Origin: SP5GCR1 sp965199685
GTDB lineage: Bacteria; Pseudomonadota; Gammaproteobacteria; Poriferisulfidales; Oxydemutatoraceae
Length of the DNA: 64,000 nt
Reading direction: 5' to 3'
NCBI GenBank assembly: GCA_965199685.1
Contig: OZ241323.1
Coordinates: 496,001 to 560,000 of the forward strand
Below the pieces are notes generated by a model that searched no databases, was not told the origin of the DNA, and saw only the letters and a list, made by a program, of their open reading frames with translations. Position numbers and translations under genes: made by a program. This document shows positions 62,101-64,000 of the stretch, in pieces; within the stretch, counting starts at the first letter, position 1; each line of letters opens with the position of its first letter.

Positions 62101-64000
62101 TGAAGGTATGGTATCCGATAGTTATGCAACGGGTAGCGTATTCGGAGATTATCACGATGTTGGTGGGCTCATTGGACAGAGTGGAGGTATGGTATCCGAT
62201 AGTTATGCAACGGGGAATGTGTCGGGAGACGAAATGGTTGGCGGGCTCATTGGTGATAACAGTAGCACGGCAACTAGCAGTTATGCCACAGGGAGCGTGT
62301 TCGGGACTGAATTAATTGGTGGGTTAATTGGACGTGGTGACGCTATAAACAGCTACGCCTCAGGAGATGTGTTAGGAATAGAGCGTGTCGGTGGACTAAT
62401 CGGGAGTGGAGACGCTGTAAATAGCTATGCTGCAGGAAGTGTTTCGGGAATTGAGGCAGTTGGAGGTTTAGTTGGTAAGGGGGGTAATATCTCTAACAGT
62501 TATGCTACCGGGAATGTGTCGGGAGAACAAGAAGTCGGTGGATTAATCGGGAATAATGTTTGGGGGGAAGTATCAAATAGTTATGCTATGGGAAATGTAT
62601 CGGGGACTTCCCATGTGGGGGGGGTGGTAGGCGATAATGCCGGAAGTCGTTCTAGCAATGAACCTCTAGGTGCCATATTCAACAGTTACGCCATAGGTCG
62701 TGTTACAGGAACCCAATATATCGGAGGATTAGTGGGGAGTAATGTTTGTGTTAATTTAGATTATCCTGAAGGCTGTTCCAGACACTCAATCTCAGCAGGG
62801 ACTATAACTGCGAGCTACTGGAATAGCAATACGAGCGGTCAGACTGGGAATAATGGTGGTACACCTTTAAGCACATCACAGCTAGTCACCCCGACAGCAC
62901 CGAATGCGGTTCGTCCAAACCGTTATAGTGATTGGGATTTAGCTAACTGGCATTTCGGCAATAACGAACAGTATCCTGCTGTTCGCTATGCCGGGCATTG
63001 TGAGAGCATATCAAACAATGACCCGAACCTTAATCAAAACGACTTGGAACAACCCGATTGTGGCGATTTATTGCCGGGGCAGCGTTATGCGCATTTAATC
63101 GCTCTGAGTTTATCCGACAATGCGACACTAGAGCCGTCGTTTAATAGAACAATCCTAAATTATACGGCAAGAGTAGCCCCGTATACTTCCAGTATCGGAA
63201 TAGCGGTTAGCGCAGAAGATTCGGTTCGTACCATTACGATAAACGGCACGACGGTTACGGGTGGTAATGTACATACTGTCTCGTTGCCATCGCTTAAAAA
63301 TGTCATCAACATATCCGTGACCGCACTCGATTACAATGTAAAAACATACAGCATCACGGTGTGGAAAGTTTCCCGAATGAATTACGACACCAACGGCAAC
63401 AATCTGATTGAGATTAAAAATCTGCAACAACTTAGTGCGATGCGGTATGATTTGAATGGCGACGGCATCAGCGATATCGTAGGTAATCGCGATAGCTATT
63501 TAGAAGCCTTTGTTGGTTTTTCTGGTTGCTCTAGCGATTGTATTGGTTATGAGTTAGCCAGCAATCTTGACTTTCAGAACGATGACGATTATAAAAATAT
63601 TTCTAACAAGTCTAGCTGGACTAGCGGAAGGGGTTGGTTGCCGATATCGCAGTTTACCGCAATATTTGACGGCAACGAAAACCAAATTAGTAATTTGTTT
63701 ATCAACAGAAAGGATTATGGGATAGGTTTATTCAATGATGTAGGCGAAGATGCACATATTCGTAATGTCCGATTGATTAATGTACAAATTACAGGAAGAA
63801 GCCGTGCTGGTGGTCTAATCGGAAGGAATTCCGGTACGGTGTCTAACAGCTATGTTGAAGGGGAGATAGAGGGAGAGGACGACATTGGCGGCTTGATTGG
63901 ATACAATGGGCGCGATGGTGTTGTATCTAATAGCTATGTGAAAGTTAATGTGTCGGGGCATGACTCAGTAGGCGGTCTGGTTGGAGAGAATTCTGGTGGT
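53177..64000 (+). CDS. giant secreted S8 protease with fused propeptide, P domain, cadherin-like and GLUG repeats (locus 2), partial
   Basis: From ATG 53177 the frame stays open at every point I read and reaches the window end in the GLUG frame (3608 codons). Signal peptide MNKIKKRVIRHCAK...VQS and a propeptide (about 40-230) match the separate gene of locus 1, then continue without a stop (NDIQLKVPAFIPPIASNLLT) into the protease. The triad is Asp309, His341 and Ser541. P domain and cadherin-like repeats follow; GLUG cassettes begin at residues 1627, 2101, 2719 and 3403. The proteins are close throughout, so the locus arose by tandem duplication. The C-terminus lies outside the window. Confidence 0.88.
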   Translation, partial: MNKIKKRVIRHCAKQVIISVILLALGVLWLSIPVQSTDNTFGSSNFLNKFLISDAIAQTDNTQAEVSESEDEEQYYTYMDGDTEKYIVLRQDLVMERYNPEQQDGTDKLPPDAIILDDGQRFRVVKKQSWHQEGDENLFPVFSSFGGVVMVLTGGVFLVFESKLSQQESNTFFAEYGIDLARVSLVDDMDDVFFIDTNPGLSSLELANKLAKAEQVIISVPNWWSNDIQLKVPAFIPPIASNLLTRYAHPCFQYVDKPISQSGIVQDPRYSQQWHLTGMSREANNTSTVDIQVKDVKYKGEGIIIGVIDTATCLGHEDLRANISEDHPSEVFHQKLSTFSHGTQVSGIIAAAENNIGGRGVAPEAKIFSMEVLLKSLGDNDGNPRNPSLPAFIAIKRYHQDVAVYNNSWGKAAPFIDINRTLFDRSEKIAINEGFKGKGSVYVWSAGNDHCLIDQKQLVACGYDNSNYDPYLSSYAIISVCAVNDIGVRAPYSEMGANLWICAPSQGWRPGHQEGIYTTNSTTPTKHTFLTKYNDNFSGTSAAAPQVSGVVALMREANDKLTWRDVKLILAATAEKIDENNEGCNSYSIYSECNGNGEWLEGANKYGSGLEKYSFNHQYGFGLVNAKAAIELAENWTNVPKMGSVSSGKAKFDSDRAACVGEHCANLSDITINTNDIDFIEYVEIELTARHPSFSDLSIRLRSPSGFRSELAVPVNTKISGSHLEPINNYWKKRNNYGFTTPSWRFGSARHLGEDPNGNWRLEIIDKKTENGNSRLGDIKSWDIKFYGHDSSEFSSDANLADLTLLSDYSGKIDLNFSPNRTRYTVNVDHGIARVKAMPDPADSKARIIKNTAKGFINLSPGQTRNIEIEVTAQDGTKKVYTIAVTRAVASGQSNELSGLSLSDGVSLNFRRSQRNYRVNVANNIRSIRVTPTAANSATRIEVDGRVVLSGRASNTISLQEGLRTIRIVLTTGSARETYHIEIIRAAASVNLSDDATLQDLRLSDISLNESFSSNRNSYTADVGSNSRSVSVIPTANHRGATITVDGSTVASGRSQSIRLNSNQQTIRVAVTSEDGGSVRNYTIAVTRAQSSDADLISLSLGNAFLGHDLSSLGLAPAPATFSPSQAAYLISIYEGYTSLEMHLIAKDPAATITINGKSAKSGVKNNVDIKNTNIVSVKVISGDRSVSKEYLFAVIKLGFFTASHLAPQLNNLMLVEPSGERISLEGRRGRRGFDPQTSNHDAEVDTDVRHVTVTPVVRRTDGVQITINGETVASGNSIDVALEKGDNTITVVVTLLAGGNNNIYTIEVERAYSGDATLSSLRVIHDEGSLSEEIDLEPPFYSGRRGYKARVGSDIEWIEIFPQANDSEATIRINNSRLRRDSDSVRLNAGDNDIEVEVEAENGDRREYSVEVWRGSADDATLSSLKLSGGVNFERERSRRTFIRTSYRIDAGSNINSVIVTPIANDPAASVTIVANGETVGSGQVGQAVNLNEGENTITINVVSKDGNNRRSYTIRVDRASGGDVSLRGYPDLSDDIRLRRSLSNDSLFTGEADYDTSHITVEIDTNDTGAHITINDESVASGEESSDIPLNVGVNIITVRVVSNDRSAEKIYTIIVPRLEVSTDHDSDDDNLIEIRNLEQLYSMRYELRDRDSHAAAFPGYHISRSCDRTCIGYELMADLDFNDDASYQDLGNKNSWTSGEGWPPIDEFNVQFDGNGYSIRNLYINRSHEDTRDNVGLFSKIDDEAHIRNIGIINARITGVDRVGALVGENDGGKVSNSYATGTVTGDESIGGLIGLNYNNGIITGSYATVNVSGDYRVGGLVGQNGSTWDQSGTVSDSYATGSVSGRRIVGGLVGDNWQEQERGDEGGVILNSYAIGRILGIRSVGGLVGLDRNDPSSRQITHSYWDTNTTQQIESSGGTSLTTVLMISPTSPNATAPSRYTNWDTNKWYFGNNRQYPAVRYYENCEQISSNNPYNNEGDSNQPDCGDLLPGQRAHLIDLGLSGNTKIQPSFNRISNYYVATISTRTSSVELTPTASDSTNIITIKEDTATTTISNGGTYTASLNTGNNLIDIVVTSQDGSMRTYTIKLLRTTTDVDYDTDNDNLIEIAKLEQLDAIRYDLDGNGISDDAINHELYQRAYPGFSGCADSCKGYELTTDLDFDNDDDYREAVANKDSWTGGEGWQPIGEGLSKAFGAIFEGNGYTISNLFIDRSGSDGVALFGQVASNARIRNIGLIDIQVTGRYYVGGLIGRNYNALISDSYATGSVSGEYRIGGLIGYSYSNSTVSNSYTSVSVIASGRASNIGGLIGVNWGIVVDSYASGSVVVNESDGRSVGGLVGSNYGTINSSYASGSVVVNGNIGSDISGLVGYNRGTINNSYASGRVVINGSRGSDIGGLVGYNDGTITNSYTLGSVVSNGSRGSRIGGLVGYNGGTIANGYATGDISGFDNVGGLVGSNGGTVTNGYAVGSVSGYEAVGGLIGHFYNDSNSSVKNSYAVGKVTGSQYVGGLIANTVCSEALGINCTGAVASYWNTDTTRQLTSDGGIALTTEQMITPTAPNANNPSRYSGWTTTDWDFGNAHQYPAVRYAGYCETVGNNIYRNEGDIKQPDCGDLLPGQHTYLTMLALSDDTDLFPTFNRSYRDYTANVDVTINSLSITPTAEAVATIRINGTEITSGASHSVSLRRGSNIITISIVGQDGSIDTYRITILRATQTNHDADGDSLIEINTLEQLNAIRYDSDGDGNSDIAVHSNNYIRAYPGFSGCSDTCIGYELVSDLDFQDSASYRDITNQPNWISNEGWQPIVLFNAIFEGNNHTISNLFINREDSDNAGLFAITGSDARIRNINLSDVRLIADSSYRVGGLIGFNHGTVSNSNMTGNILGFSNIGGLIGENHGMVSASYVEVNVQGSSRIGGLIGRNKGMVSDSYATGSVFGNVNSVGGLIGENHGTVSASYAEVNVQGSSRIGGLIGESEGMVSDSYATGSVFGDYHDVGGLIGQSGGMVSDSYATGNVSGDEMVGGLIGDNSSTATSSYATGSVFGTELIGGLIGRGDAINSYASGDVLGIERVGGLIGSGDAVNSYAAGSVSGIEAVGGLVGKGGNISNSYATGNVSGEQEVGGLIGNNVWGEVSNSYAMGNVSGTSHVGGVVGDNAGSRSSNEPLGAIFNSYAIGRVTGTQYIGGLVGSNVCVNLDYPEGCSRHSISAGTITASYWNSNTSGQTGNNGGTPLSTSQLVTPTAPNAVRPNRYSDWDLANWHFGNNEQYPAVRYAGHCESISNNDPNLNQNDLEQPDCGDLLPGQRYAHLIALSLSDNATLEPSFNRTILNYTARVAPYTSSIGIAVSAEDSVRTITINGTTVTGGNVHTVSLPSLKNVINISVTALDYNVKTYSITVWKVSRMNYDTNGNNLIEIKNLQQLSAMRYDLNGDGISDIVGNRDSYLEAFVGFSGCSSDCIGYELASNLDFQNDDDYKNISNKSSWTSGRGWLPISQFTAIFDGNENQISNLFINRKDYGIGLFNDVGEDAHIRNVRLINVQITGRSRAGGLIGRNSGTVSNSYVEGEIEGEDDIGGLIGYNGRDGVVSNSYVKVNVSGHDSVGGLVGENSGG
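58055..64000 (+). repeat. GLUG-repeat cassettes in giant protein 2 (last one cut by window end)
   Basis: Same cassette order as in locus 1. Distances between cassette starts are 1422, 1854 and 2052 bp, against 1419, 1932 and 1965 bp in locus 1. Cassette 2 is thus 78 bp shorter and cassette 3 is 87 bp longer, i.e. 26 and 29 codons, about one GLUG unit each, with frame kept. Confidence 0.82.

Noticed and set aside
53177..64000. Possibility that the second giant gene is a pseudogene.
   Set aside because: I read the N-terminal 550 codons and several later stretches, including the last bases, and all are in one frame; cassette starts fall at integer codon positions. Not every codon was checked.

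Overview
The window reads as a gammaproteobacterial chromosome of moderate-to-low GC. The evidence is the order ftsB-ispD-ispF, the pairing of a YoaA/DinG helicase with tsaB, a zur-znuCB / znuA locus with a canonical Zur box, a DUF3450/ExbB-ExbB-ExbD-TonB operon and a CCA-encoded tRNA-Arg(ACG). The genome is rich in insertion sequences and small dispersed repeats and carries many defence-type genes; I cannot name a species from sequence alone.

Layout. 1-1631: tail of an unknown gene and a tandem-FGE/SUMF1 protein. 1682-3315: an IS1182-like element. 3564-7213: an iron/metal uptake operon (coiled-coil porin, FMN-binding protein, PepSY-type membrane protein, P19/Tpd-like protein). 7214-7838: a dense block of non-coding repeats. 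7839-11229 (minus): TonB2-type energy-coupling operon whose first gene fuses DUF3450 to an ExbB channel, starting 10 nt after a tRNA-Arg. 11347-12458: IS481-like element. 12675-13928: a lone TnpB unit. 13950-18724: housekeeping block ribE-ftsB-ispD-ispF-yoaA-tsaB, with overlapping or closely spaced genes. 18923-22073: zinc regulon. 22096-27546: accessory regulators (Fic-MerR fusion, an XRE-like protein, two LexA-like repressors, an AAA/DUF4143 ATPase). 27632-31732: McrBC restriction system with mcrB split by an ISAzo13-like element. 32156-34977: copper resistance copAB and a small membrane protein. 35197-39322: DUF4268 protein and a restriction-modification module (PLD-type nuclease, N6-adenine methyltransferase, small RHH-like protein).

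39622-64000 is the most striking part: two tandem paralogous loci encoding giant secreted proteins made of a subtilisin (S8) protease, a P domain, cadherin-like repeats and four GLUG-repeat cassettes. The first (4178 aa) has its propeptide encoded by a separate upstream gene; the second, which runs off the window at 3608 codons, has propeptide and protease fused. The two copies differ by indels of one GLUG unit.

Intergenic DNA contains at least three interleaved repeat families: MITE-like elements sharing terminal repeats and insertion junctions with the IS1182-like element; a hairpin-forming target repeat; and a stem-loop with a related 9-nt loop but different, still complementary, stems. 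Metal handling (Fe, Zn, Cu) and defence/mobile functions dominate the accessory content.
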